A stretch of 32,147 nt of DNA from NCBI GenBank assembly GCA_023437485.1, contig JAEZGB010000025.1, forward strand, positions 1 through 32,147. The letters run 5' to 3'. A program made the translations under genes and the position numbers. Every line of letters begins with the position of its first letter. Position 1 is the stretch's first letter. This DNA comes from Bacteroidota bacterium (GTDB lineage: Bacteria; Bacteroidota; Bacteroidia; Flavobacteriales; Flavobacteriaceae). The notes under the pieces are model-generated. The model worked only from the letters and a program-made list of their open reading frames with translations. It was not told the DNA's origin and made no database searches. Below are positions 21,842 to 29,939 of this stretch, one piece after another.

Positions 21842-24310
21842 TTGAAACCTTTTACCGCGTTACTTTCAGGCCTTTTCATGCTGTTGGCCGTCTCGGTTTC
21901 GGCACAGATAGCAAGGCTCAAAGGTATCGTCCTGGATGAAAACGGCCTCCCGGTCCCGGGTGTCGATGTCCGTGCCGACGATAGATTTACCTCGACAAAT
22001 GAAAATGGATTTTACCTGGTGCAGGTCCCGGCCGGGCGCGAAATCACGGTCGAGTTTACGCACGCGGTCCTCAAAAGATCAACCGCGCGCATTCAGCTCA
22101 GGCCAAACGAGGATTTTGAATTTAACGTGGTGATGACCGACAAGGCCGAACAATTGGGTATGGTCACCATTACGGCCGGCAACCGCAGGCGCGCCGAAGG
22201 CATCACCATGATCGAACCAGACGTGGTGCGGAAGATTCCCGGAGCAAATGCCGGTGTCGAGAACATCCTGAAAACCCTGCCGGGTGTATCGTCAAACAAC
22301 GAACTGTCAACCCAATACGCCGTTCGGGGGGGCAATTATGACGAAAACCTCGTTTATGTGAACGAAGTTGAAATCTACCGTCCGTTCCTGATCAGGAGCG
22401 GCCAGCAGGAGGGACTGAGCTTTACCAATACCGATATGGTCCAGAACGTCGATTTTTCGGCGGGCGGTTTCCAGGCCAAGTACGGCGACAAACTCTCGTC
22501 GGTACTGGACATTACCTATCGCAGGCCCACCAGGTTCGGACTTATGGCCGAGGCCAGTTTGCTGGGCGGAAGCCTGACTGCCGAGACTGCCTCCAGGAAC
22601 CAGAAGTGGTCCGGGATCGTCGGCCTTCGGTACCGCGACAACAGCCTATTGGTGAACAGCCAGGAAACTGAAAGCAATTTTCGCCCGACCTTTGCCGACG
22701 TGCAGGCCATGGTGACCTTCGACGCCTCGACACGCTGGCAGTGGAGTTTCATCGGCAACATTTCACAAAACAAATACAATTACAAGCCGCTTACCCGGCA
22801 AACCAATTTTGGCACCATTGACGAGCCCATCGCATTGCAGGTCTTTTATCAGGGGCAGGAAAAAGATAGGTACGACACGTATTTTGGCGCGCTGAAGTCG
22901 GTTTTCAATGTCAATGACAACTTTACCTTAAAATTTATCGCCTCAGGCTACCACACCCTGGAACAGGAATATTTTGATATCCTGGCCGTGTATTTTCTGG
23001 GCGAGGTTGATGCCAGTATAGGATCAGAGACTTTTGGCGACGTGACCTTTAGCCGGGCCATCGGGTCGCAGCTCAACCACGCGCGCAATGACCTTGACGC
23101 CCTAATTGTCAACAGTGAGGTAAAAGGCTTGCATACGGTGCGAAGCAGCCAGGTGGAATGGGGCTTCAAATACACCCGCGAAGATATCCGTGACCGGGTG
23201 GTGGAGTGGGAGGTGATTGATTCGGCGGGGTTTTCGCTCAATCCGCCCGTTTTGGACCTTCCCGTCAATGACCAGCCCTACAACCCGTATACCGGGCCGC
23301 TGGTCCCGTATCAGAATGTCCGCGCCAAAAACCTGGTCAACATTGACCGCTTTTCAGGATATGTGCAATGGAGCCGCAAATCTTCGATTGGCAATCACCA
23401 AGCCTGGTACAATGCCGGGGTCCGGGCGCACAACTGGAAGGTTTCCGCCGCCGGTGTGACCGGAAAATCGCAAACAACTTTTAGCCCGCGTGCGCAGTTT
23501 GCCATCAAACCTGACTGGAACCGCGACATGGTCTTCCGGATTTCGGGAGGATTGTACCATCAGCCGCCTTCGTACCGGGAATTGCGCGATTCGCTTGGCG
23601 CGGTGAGGCCTGATGTCAAGGCGCAGCAATCGGCGCATTTGGTACTCAGCAATGATTACAGTTTCAGGATGTGGGAGCGGCCGTTCAAGTTTGTTTCGGA
23701 AGCGTACTACAAATTCCTTAGCGATGTAAATTCATACACCCTTGAAAATGTCCGCATCCGCTACCGCGCCAACAACAATGCCGAGGCTTATGCCTACGGG
23801 CTTGACTTCAGGCTCAACGGCGAATTTGTCCCCGGAACCGAGTCGTGGCTGAGCTTCGGGTACATGCGTACCGAGGAAAATATCGACAACCGCGGGTTTA
23901 TTGCCAGGCCAACCGATCAGCGGCTCAAGTTCGGGATACTGTTCCAGGACTATATGCCCAACATCCCCAATGTCAAGGTTTACCTCAATCTGGTGTACAA
24001 TACCGGGCTCCCGGGCGGATCGCCATCCTACGCCGACTCGTATCAATATCAGACACGGCTTCGGGATTACCGCCGCGCCGACGCTGGTTTTTCCTATATC
24101 CTCGCTGATTCCAACAGGAATCGTCCCGATGGCCACTGGCTGAGCAAGTTCAGGGAGCTTTCTTTGGGATTGGAGATCTTCAACCTTTTTAACAACCAGA
24201 ACGCGATTACCAATACATGGGTTCGCGATGTTTACACCAAAAATCAATACGGCATCCCCAATTACATGACCACCAGGGTCTTTAATGTGAAATTGAGCGC
24301 GAGGCTTTGA
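21842..24310 (+). CDS. TonB-dependent receptor with carboxypeptidase-regulatory-like domain
   Basis: This 822-residue outer-membrane receptor starts with TTG: the frame 'MKPFTALLSGLFMLLAVSVSA|Q' is a complete signal peptide that the first ATG (codon 13) would cut in two. A CarboxypepD_reg-like domain covers about 27-105 ('LKGIVLDENGLPVPGVDVRA'). The plug is about 125-235, with 'ENILKTLPGVSSNNE', 'YAVRGGNYDENLVYVNEVEI' and 'GGFQAKYGDKLSSVLDI'. The 22-stranded barrel follows, including 'LEIFNLFNNQNAI' near the end. No SusD-like partner lies nearby, so it is not a classic Sus pair. The substrate is unknown. Confidence 0.93.
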   Translation: MKPFTALLSGLFMLLAVSVSAQIARLKGIVLDENGLPVPGVDVRADDRFTSTNENGFYLVQVPAGREITVEFTHAVLKRSTARIQLRPNEDFEFNVVMTDKAEQLGMVTITAGNRRRAEGITMIEPDVVRKIPGANAGVENILKTLPGVSSNNELSTQYAVRGGNYDENLVYVNEVEIYRPFLIRSGQQEGLSFTNTDMVQNVDFSAGGFQAKYGDKLSSVLDITYRRPTRFGLMAEASLLGGSLTAETASRNQKWSGIVGLRYRDNSLLVNSQETESNFRPTFADVQAMVTFDASTRWQWSFIGNISQNKYNYKPLTRQTNFGTIDEPIALQVFYQGQEKDRYDTYFGALKSVFNVNDNFTLKFIASGYHTLEQEYFDILAVYFLGEVDASIGSETFGDVTFSRAIGSQLNHARNDLDALIVNSEVKGLHTVRSSQVEWGFKYTREDIRDRVVEWEVIDSAGFSLNPPVLDLPVNDQPYNPYTGPLVPYQNVRAKNLVNIDRFSGYVQWSRKSSIGNHQAWYNAGVRAHNWKVSAAGVTGKSQTTFSPRAQFAIKPDWNRDMVFRISGGLYHQPPSYRELRDSLGAVRPDVKAQQSAHLVLSNDYSFRMWERPFKFVSEAYYKFLSDVNSYTLENVRIRYRANNNAEAYAYGLDFRLNGEFVPGTESWLSFGYMRTEENIDNRGFIARPTDQRLKFGILFQDYMPNIPNVKVYLNLVYNTGLPGGSPSYADSYQYQTRLRDYRRADAGFSYILADSNRNRPDGHWLSKFRELSLGLEIFNLFNNQNAITNTWVRDVYTKNQYGIPNYMTTRVFNVKLSARL

Positions 24311-24314
24311 TACT

Positions 24315-24338
24315 AAATGTCGAATGTCAATTGTCGAA
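24315..24338. repeat. Heptamer repeat (AAATGTC-type)
   Basis: AAATGTC, GAATGTC, AATTGTC and GAAC follow in 7-base register right after the stop codon of the receptor gene. Confidence 0.8.
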
Positions 24339-24382
24339 CGGGGACGTAACTGACAGCCACTGGCGGTCCTCCTCTTAATCTC

Positions 24383-24413
24383 AAATGTCATTTGTCATTC
24401 GCCATCTTTCATT
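24383..24413. repeat. Heptamer repeat (AAATGTC/ATTTGTC) next to a promoter
   Basis: AAATGTC, ATTTGTC, ATTCGCC, ATCTTTC and ATT keep 7-base register and run into the -7-like box of the lipoprotein gene; the second unit supplies its TTTG. Confidence 0.8.
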
Positions 24414-24420
24414 ATATTTA
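24392..24420 (+). promoter_or_regulatory. Promoter-like element of the lipoprotein gene
   Basis: TTG (24392-24394), an 18-base spacer and TATATTTA (24413-24420). The last base of the -7 box differs from consensus, and the ATG follows only five bases later, so the leader would be very short or absent. Confidence 0.4.
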
Positions 24421-24425
24421 CATTC

Positions 24426-25142
24426 ATGAAGCCAACCGCCCTCTATCTCGCCGCCCTTGCACTGATGTTTGCCTCGTGCCGAAAGGAAGACCCCGAAAAG
24501 CCCAAGGTTATTTATGATACCCAGAAAGCAAAACCGGCACCCGTGCCCGCGGTGGATACCTCAAACATCCAGATCGCCGATTTGCCAATCCCCATCACCG
24601 GGACTGATTTTCTGGTCCATCCCATTGGTGATTTGCGCGTGATGGACGGTTCGCGTTCGGGCTCCCGCAGCTATAATGATGTTTCCTATAATATTTCAAA
24701 TTACGGCGAATTTGAGATCACAGGCTATCTCCGGAACCTCAAATTCCAACGGATGGGTACTGATTCACTGATGGTGCTTACCAATGAACCGGTGATGATC
24801 CAAAGCGCGACCTACCTCACGGCGGTAGCCGAGAAAATCCGCAAACAGGTTTTTGTCTATACCCTGAGCGACAGCGATACCAACAAAGACGGCCGGCTTG
24901 ACCAATCGGACATACGGTCATTGTATTTAAGTTATCTGGGAGGCGAAGGATTTGTAAAGGTTTCGCCCGATATGCAGGAACTGATTGACTGGAAAATTGT
25001 TCCCGAATCCGGAAGGCTTTATTTCCGCACTATTGAAGACACCAACAAGAACGGTGAGTTTGACAAAGACGACACGCTGCATTACAACTATGTCGACCTT
25101 TCGGCAAAGGAATGGTCTGCGGTTCCATACAACCCGGTCTAA
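24426..25142 (+). CDS. Lipoprotein with two EF-hand/dockerin-like calcium loops
   Basis: This 238-residue protein has a lipoprotein signal peptide ending 'LMFASC', with Cys18 as the lipid site, then a Lys/Pro-rich tether. Two loops fit the calcium pattern D-x-N-x-[DN]-G-x-[LF]-D-x-x-D: 'DTNKDGRLDQSD' (151-162) and 'DTNKNGEFDKDD' (205-216). The part between them has no known motif that I recognise. It follows the M23 and TonB-receptor genes on the same strand, separated by two heptamer tracts. The function is unknown; calcium binding is inferred from the loops. Confidence 0.82.
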   Translation: MKPTALYLAALALMFASCRKEDPEKPKVIYDTQKAKPAPVPAVDTSNIQIADLPIPITGTDFLVHPIGDLRVMDGSRSGSRSYNDVSYNISNYGEFEITGYLRNLKFQRMGTDSLMVLTNEPVMIQSATYLTAVAEKIRKQVFVYTLSDSDTNKDGRLDQSDIRSLYLSYLGGEGFVKVSPDMQELIDWKIVPESGRLYFRTIEDTNKNGEFDKDDTLHYNYVDLSAKEWSAVPYNPV

Positions 25143-25840
25143 ATCAGGATTTCGCTCTCCAGATCTGATTTTTCTATCCTGAAATCAAACCCGAGTTTGT
25201 CCAAAAGGTCAATGACAAGTTTCTTGTACCAGTTCTCTGATTTCGGGTGAATGTAGATCTTGTCAATCAGTTCACAGATATTGACATCGATTTTGATTCC
25301 GTCATTGATATATTGACCGGAAGATGACATATCGGTCAACACCCGGATTTCGCGTTCATATTGGAAACTCTTGCGTTTGAAAAGGAACGGAAAGAAATCA
25401 TCTTCAAAGGGAATGAATTCTTTTTTGTAGTCGATGTAATTCACTTCGCCAATGTACTGCGTGGTCAATTGTTCCGGTTCGAGCGCATTTTTCAGCCGGT
25501 TTACCGTGGAGCAGATCGCCAGGCCTTCATTGGTTTTGGTAAAGATCTGCCACATGGCGAAAGATTCGTATTCATTGATGTGCCAGCTGCTCACCACTAC
25601 TTTTTCGCGGTGCGATTTGTAATACTGCAAAAAGCCCGGGTTATCTGCCGAAAGCCTTTTCATCTCTTCAAAAGTGGGCTCGCTAAAGGTTCCTTCGTAC
25701 TGGTCCTCGAACTTGTCTGACCGCGCCATAAACAACCGCCTGGATAGCAACAGGTCCAAAAACTTGGACAAGTCCATGTATTTCCAGATCACCGTGTCGG
25801 GATCGTCGGTCAGGCGGAGAATGGGATTTAAAACGTACAT
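25139..25840 (-). CDS. DUF2971 domain protein
   Basis: This 233-residue soluble protein has the DUF2971 layout: 'WKYMDLSKFLDLLLSRRLFM' near the start, 'ARSDKFEDQYEG', 'VVSSWHINEYESFAMWQIF' in the middle and 'YEREIRVL' after. Members are found scattered in many bacteria and no activity is established. The ATG at 25840 is used; an upstream TTG at 25858 is weaker. It converges with the lipoprotein gene, and their stop codons overlap by two bases in CTAA. Confidence 0.88.
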   Translation of the reverse strand: MYVLNPILRLTDDPDTVIWKYMDLSKFLDLLLSRRLFMARSDKFEDQYEGTFSEPTFEEMKRLSADNPGFLQYYKSHREKVVVSSWHINEYESFAMWQIFTKTNEGLAICSTVNRLKNALEPEQLTTQYIGEVNYIDYKKEFIPFEDDFFPFLFKRKSFQYEREIRVLTDMSSSGQYINDGIKIDVNICELIDKIYIHPKSENWYKKLVIDLLDKLGFDFRIEKSDLESEILI

Positions 25841-25956
25841 GCTGCCTAAAGTTAACAATTTGAAAGGGTTGCCGATGTTATTTGCCCGTTAAAATCACCA
25901 TTTAGGTAGGTTGTCCATCATCGAATTCGTAAATTGAAAGTGTAAAATTTGAAGTC

Positions 25957-26280
25957 ATGAACAAACATCAATCCTGTATTGAGGCTTGCCTTCGTTGTAT
26001 GGCGGCCTGCAACCACTGTGCTTCATCGTGCCTCAAAGAAGAAGACGTCCAAATGATGGCACGTTGCATACAACTGGACCTGGAATGTGCGGCGCTTTGC
26101 CAGGCGGCTGCCCAGACCATGTCGCTCAACAGTTCGCATGCTGCCCGAATCTGTGCGCTTTGTGCCGATGCCTGCCAGGCCTGTGCCGATGAATGTGCAA
26201 AACACGAGGAGGATCACTGCCGCCAATGTGCCGAAGCTTGCCGGGCCTGCGCCCAGGAATGTCGTAATATGGCTGCCTGA
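25957..26280 (+). CDS. Four-helix bundle copper-storage-like protein (Csp3/DUF326 type)
   Basis: This 107-residue protein has 19 cysteines (7, 11, 14, 18, 21, 25, 37, 44, 48, 66, 69, 73, 76, 80, 88, 91, 95, 98, 102), mostly in C-x-x-C and C-x-x-x-C steps along helices. The pattern lines the core of a four-helix bundle with thiols, as in Csp1 and Csp3, which store many Cu(I) ions. No signal peptide is present, so it should be cytosolic like Csp3. Several His and Met residues (His4, 20, 61, 83, 87; Met33, 34) may form entry sites. No copper exporter or regulator lies nearby. Confidence 0.9.
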   Translation: MNKHQSCIEACLRCMAACNHCASSCLKEEDVQMMARCIQLDLECAALCQAAAQTMSLNSSHAARICALCADACQACADECAKHEEDHCRQCAEACRACAQECRNMAA

Positions 26281-26292
26281 TCAATCACCTGG

Positions 26293-28119
26293 TCAGTCAA
26301 ATGACTGCATCGAAACCAGTTTGCGGTATGTTCCGTCACGGGCAATAAGCTCCTCATGGCGGCCCTGTTCCACGATTCGGCCTTTGTGCATGACCACAAT
26401 GGAGTCGGCGCGCTGGATGGTGGAGAGGCGGTGCGCGATCACGATTGAGGTGCGGTTTTGCATCATGTTTTCAAGTGCCTGCTGAACAAGGCGTTCACTT
26501 TCTGTGTCAAGTGCCGATGTTGCCTCGTCCAGGATCATGATCGGCGGGTTCTTCAGGACGGCGCGCGCAATGCTCAGGCGCTGCTTTTGTCCGCCCGAAA
26601 GCTTGTTTCCGCTATCGCCGATGTTGGTGTGGATGCCCTGCGGAAGGTCTTTTACAAATTCGAATGCATTCGCGATCTTGAGCGCTTCCATGATTTGTTC
26701 GTCGGTGGCGTCAGGTTTGCCCAGGGCCACGTTATTGCGAATGGTATCGTTAAAAAGAATGCTGTCCTGCGTTACAAGGCCCATCATGCCTCTGAGCGAG
26801 TGAATGTCCAGGTCGCGGATATCAACACCGTCAATTTCCACTGATCCCGTGCTGACATCGTAAAACCGCGTCAGCAAATTTGCAATTGTACTTTTGCCGC
26901 TCCCTGATTGGCCTACCAAAGCCACGGTTTTGCCTTTTGGGATTTCCAGCGAGAAATCCTTCAGAACATAATCCTTTTCGTATTTGAAATTCATGTCGCG
27001 AATCACAATGCCGCGCTCAAACGAATCCTTGAAAATAGCTGCCGGCTTGCTCACGATCGGGTTTTCCTGGGCGAGAATCTCAAGGATTCTGTCGGCGGCA
27101 GCCTCGCCGCGCTTAACCGCGTACGACGCCTTTGAAATCGCCTTGGCCGGGGTCAGGATATTGTAGGCTAGGGTCATGTAGCCGATGAACGTCGAGCCGT
27201 CAAGCGACCTTTCGACCAAAACCATGTTTCCGCCGTACCACAAAAGTACTGCGATGATGGTAATGCCCATGAATTCCGATACCGGGGATGCGAGGTTCTG
27301 ACGGTTCCCGATGCTGTTGCTCAGGGTAAAGAATCTCTCGATCGACTTTTTAAAGGTTCCCTGGAAATACGGTTCGGCGTTGTAGGATTTCACTACCTTG
27401 AGGCCGCCCAGGGTTTCCTCAATAATGGAGAGGAATGCGCCCTGTTCCTGCTGTGCGCGCTTGCTCCGGCGCTTGAGTTGCTTGCCGATCATCGAGATAA
27501 CGTATCCCGAAATCGGAATGAAGATAAATACGAACAGCGTTAATTTTACGCTGATCATAAACATCGCGATGATCGTGAAAAGGATGGTCATGGGTTCCTT
27601 GACGGCGAGTTCCAGGATTGCCAGAAATGAGTTTTGCACCTCGCTCACATCGCTTGAAATCCGGGCCATCGTGTCACCCTTGCGCTTTTCGCTAAAAAAG
27701 GCAATCGGAAGTTCAATGATTTTCTTGTACATCGCCGTCCTGATGTCCCGAAGCATGCCGTTGCGCATAAAGGTGATGAAAAACATCGCCATATAATCGC
27801 ACAGGTTTTTAAGCAAAAATATGGTGATGATTCCCGCCACCATATAGGCCAGGGTTGTCCCGGCGCCGTAGGTATCAGTCGTTGTCGTGATAAAATAGCC
27901 CAGGGATTGCTCAAGATAGGTCTTGATATCGGCAAGGCCAGTGTATTGCGGCCTGGTGGTAACGCGTTTGGCCTGGTCAAAGAGCACCTGTACCATCGGA
28001 ATCAGGGCGATGAACGACAGCGTCGAGAACAACGCGTACAGGACATTGAAGATTATATTGAGCAACGCGTATTTTTTGTACGGCATTGCAAAGGGCACTA
28101 TTTTCCTGAAGTTGCTCAT
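26293..28119 (-). CDS. ABC exporter, fused permease-ATPase (MsbA-like)
   Basis: This 608-residue half-transporter has an N-terminal membrane domain with about six helices (within 15-310) and a nucleotide-binding domain with Walker A 'GQSGSGKST' (403-411), signature 'LSGGQ' (507-511) and Walker B 'IMILDE' with catalytic Glu532. The layout is that of MsbA and other lipid or drug flippases. The ATG at 28119 overlaps the stop of the phosphohexomutase gene (ATGA), so the two are translationally coupled, which may hint at export of a sugar-containing lipid. The substrate cannot be told from sequence. Confidence 0.93.
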   Translation of the reverse strand: MSNFRKIVPFAMPYKKYALLNIIFNVLYALFSTLSFIALIPMVQVLFDQAKRVTTRPQYTGLADIKTYLEQSLGYFITTTTDTYGAGTTLAYMVAGIITIFLLKNLCDYMAMFFITFMRNGMLRDIRTAMYKKIIELPIAFFSEKRKGDTMARISSDVSEVQNSFLAILELAVKEPMTILFTIIAMFMISVKLTLFVFIFIPISGYVISMIGKQLKRRSKRAQQEQGAFLSIIEETLGGLKVVKSYNAEPYFQGTFKKSIERFFTLSNSIGNRQNLASPVSEFMGITIIAVLLWYGGNMVLVERSLDGSTFIGYMTLAYNILTPAKAISKASYAVKRGEAAADRILEILAQENPIVSKPAAIFKDSFERGIVIRDMNFKYEKDYVLKDFSLEIPKGKTVALVGQSGSGKSTIANLLTRFYDVSTGSVEIDGVDIRDLDIHSLRGMMGLVTQDSILFNDTIRNNVALGKPDATDEQIMEALKIANAFEFVKDLPQGIHTNIGDSGNKLSGGQKQRLSIARAVLKNPPIMILDEATSALDTESERLVQQALENMMQNRTSIVIAHRLSTIQRADSIVVMHKGRIVEQGRHEELIARDGTYRKLVSMQSFD

Positions 28120-29849
28120 CAAATAATATTCAGATCCTGAAGGATGTTGCGGATGCGGGTGTCAAGATCGGCTTCCACCTGAGCGATCTCGGCGGTCGAA
28201 GTGATCTTTTCGTGCACCGAGATGTAAAACTTGATCTTCGGTTCAGTCCCGCTGGGGCGCGCCGCGATCTTGGAACCGTCCTCGGTGTAATAAATCAAAA
28301 CGTCCGATTTGGGAATTGTGAGCTCTTCTACCTCGCTGGTCAGTAAATTCTTGGCGGTAGAGGCCAGGTAATCCTCCACCATCAGGACGCGTTGCCCGGC
28401 AATCTCGGCCAGCGGGCGTTCGCGCATGTCTATCATCATCTGCCTGATTTGGACGGCCCCTTCAATACCTTTGCGGGTCAATGAAACCAGGTGTTCCTTA
28501 TAAAATCCGTGACGCACAAAAAGTTGCTGCAATTGCCCGTAAACCGTGGAGCCATTAGCCTTGGCCTGTGCGGCGATCTCACAGATGAGCAATGTAGCGC
28601 CCACCGCATCCTTGTCGCGCACGGCGTCGCCCACCATGAACCCGAAGCTTTCCTCGCCGCCGCCAATAAACTGTTGCTGCGGAAAATCCCGGATCATTTT
28701 GGCAATCCACTTGAAACCCGTGAGCCCAACCTTGCACTCAACCCCATAGGCGTCGGCGAGTTCAAGCATCATCGGCGTTGAAACAATCGTGGAGCCGATG
28801 AACTGCCGCCCATCGATGCGGTTTGCCTTCTGCCATTGCTCAAGCAAAAACTCGGTCATCAGCACCATCGACTGGTTCCCGTTAAGCAAAACCATTTTTC
28901 CATCCAGCCCGCGCACCGCGACTCCAAGCCGGTCACTGTCAGGATCAGTTCCAATGACAATGTCGGCATCAATCTTTTCCGCCAAGGCCAGTGCCATGGT
29001 CAGCGCTTCGGGCTCTTCGGGATTGGGCGAAATCACGGTTGGGAAATTGCCGTTGGGTTCGCGTTGCTCCTCCACGATGTGAACCTGGCTGTAACCGGCG
29101 CGCTGCAAAACCTGCGGGACCAGTTTAATTGATGTCCCGTGCAATGAAGTAAAAACGATCTTCAGCTCTTTTCGGGCCTCGGGCGTGGCAAAGGACGCGT
29201 TGTTTAAAGTCGATTGGATAAAGGCCTCATCAACGTCCTTATCAATCAGGGTTAGCAGCGAATCATCGCCCCTGAACTTAATCTCCTCGTATTTCAAACT
29301 TTCGATTTCCCGGATGATCTCGCCATCCTGCGGCGGAACCAGCTGTCCGCCATCTTCCCAATACACCTTGTAGCCATTGTATTCCGGCGGGTTGTGCGAA
29401 GCCGTAAGCACGATGCCGCATTTGCAGCCCAGATGTTTCACGGCAAAGGAAAGCTCCGGCGTTGGCCGCATCTCGCTAAAGAGATAGACTTTGATACCAT
29501 TCGCAGTGAAAACATCGGCCACGGTGCGGGCCAGCGTATCACTGTTAAGACGGCAGTCGTAGGCAATTGCCACTGAAATATTGCCATCTGGAAAACTCCG
29601 GTGCAGATAATTGGAAAGCCCCTGCGTGCTCTTGCCCAGGGTGTATTTGTTGATCCTGTTGGTGCCCACGCCCATGATCCCGCGCATGCCGCCGGTCCCG
29701 AACTCGAGATTTTTGTAAAAACTCTCCTCAAGCACCTTGGGTGAGGAGGTCATCATTTCCTTCACGGCTTCCTGCGTGTCGGGGTCAAAGGTCGGCGTCA
29801 GCCATTCGTTTAGCGCGTTGAGTATATTTTGTTCAATGTGCATTTGCAT
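28119..29849 (-). CDS. Phospho-sugar mutase (phosphoglucomutase/phosphomannomutase)
   Basis: This 576-residue alpha-D-phosphohexomutase moves phosphate between C1 and C6 of glucose or mannose. The phospho-serine is Ser151 in 'VLTASHNPPEYNGYKV', magnesium is held by Asp302, Asp304 and Asp306 in 'GTDPDSDRLG', and the C-terminal phosphate-binding loop is 'ARPSGTEPKIKFY'. The N-terminus 'LEFGTGGMRGIMGVGTNRIN' is typical of the long bacterial form related to PGM2. It is coupled to the ABC exporter gene downstream. Specificity for glucose or mannose is not decided by the sequence. Confidence 0.95.
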   Translation of the reverse strand: MQMHIEQNILNALNEWLTPTFDPDTQEAVKEMMTSSPKVLEESFYKNLEFGTGGMRGIMGVGTNRINKYTLGKSTQGLSNYLHRSFPDGNISVAIAYDCRLNSDTLARTVADVFTANGIKVYLFSEMRPTPELSFAVKHLGCKCGIVLTASHNPPEYNGYKVYWEDGGQLVPPQDGEIIREIESLKYEEIKFRGDDSLLTLIDKDVDEAFIQSTLNNASFATPEARKELKIVFTSLHGTSIKLVPQVLQRAGYSQVHIVEEQREPNGNFPTVISPNPEEPEALTMALALAEKIDADIVIGTDPDSDRLGVAVRGLDGKMVLLNGNQSMVLMTEFLLEQWQKANRIDGRQFIGSTIVSTPMMLELADAYGVECKVGLTGFKWIAKMIRDFPQQQFIGGGEESFGFMVGDAVRDKDAVGATLLICEIAAQAKANGSTVYGQLQQLFVRHGFYKEHLVSLTRKGIEGAVQIRQMMIDMRERPLAEIAGQRVLMVEDYLASTAKNLLTSEVEELTIPKSDVLIYYTEDGSKIAARPSGTEPKIKFYISVHEKITSTAEIAQVEADLDTRIRNILQDLNII

Positions 29850-29857
29850 TGTTTTTT

Positions 29858-29934
29858 GGGGGCCGTTTCCCGCTGTTCGCTGTATCTTTTTTTCCTTGCG
29901 TCAAAAAAGGATGCCGCTGCCATCGGGGGCCCGG
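29858..29934. repeat. Long imperfect palindrome filling the GT2-hexomutase gap
   Basis: On the plus strand GGGGGCC (29858-29864) can pair with the GGCCC of 29928-29932. Inside, ATCTTTTTTT (29884-29893) pairs with AAAAAAGGAT (29903-29912), nine of ten bases, around a nine-base loop. The element occupies nearly all of the gap. On the minus strand a sub-hairpin, GATGGC/GGCATC, is followed by CTTTTTT and could end the glycosyltransferase transcript. I have a vague memory of similar elements in other flavobacteria but cannot confirm it. Confidence 0.55.
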
Positions 29935-29939
29935 TATTG

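Noticed and set aside
23732..24391. 219-codon minus-strand frame under the TonB-dependent receptor
   Set aside because: Fully antisense to the receptor barrel, no recognisable domain and no promoter; a shadow frame in a GC-rich gene.
21842..25142. Polysaccharide utilisation locus
   Set aside because: There is no SusD homologue, no glycoside hydrolase and no sensor next to the receptor.
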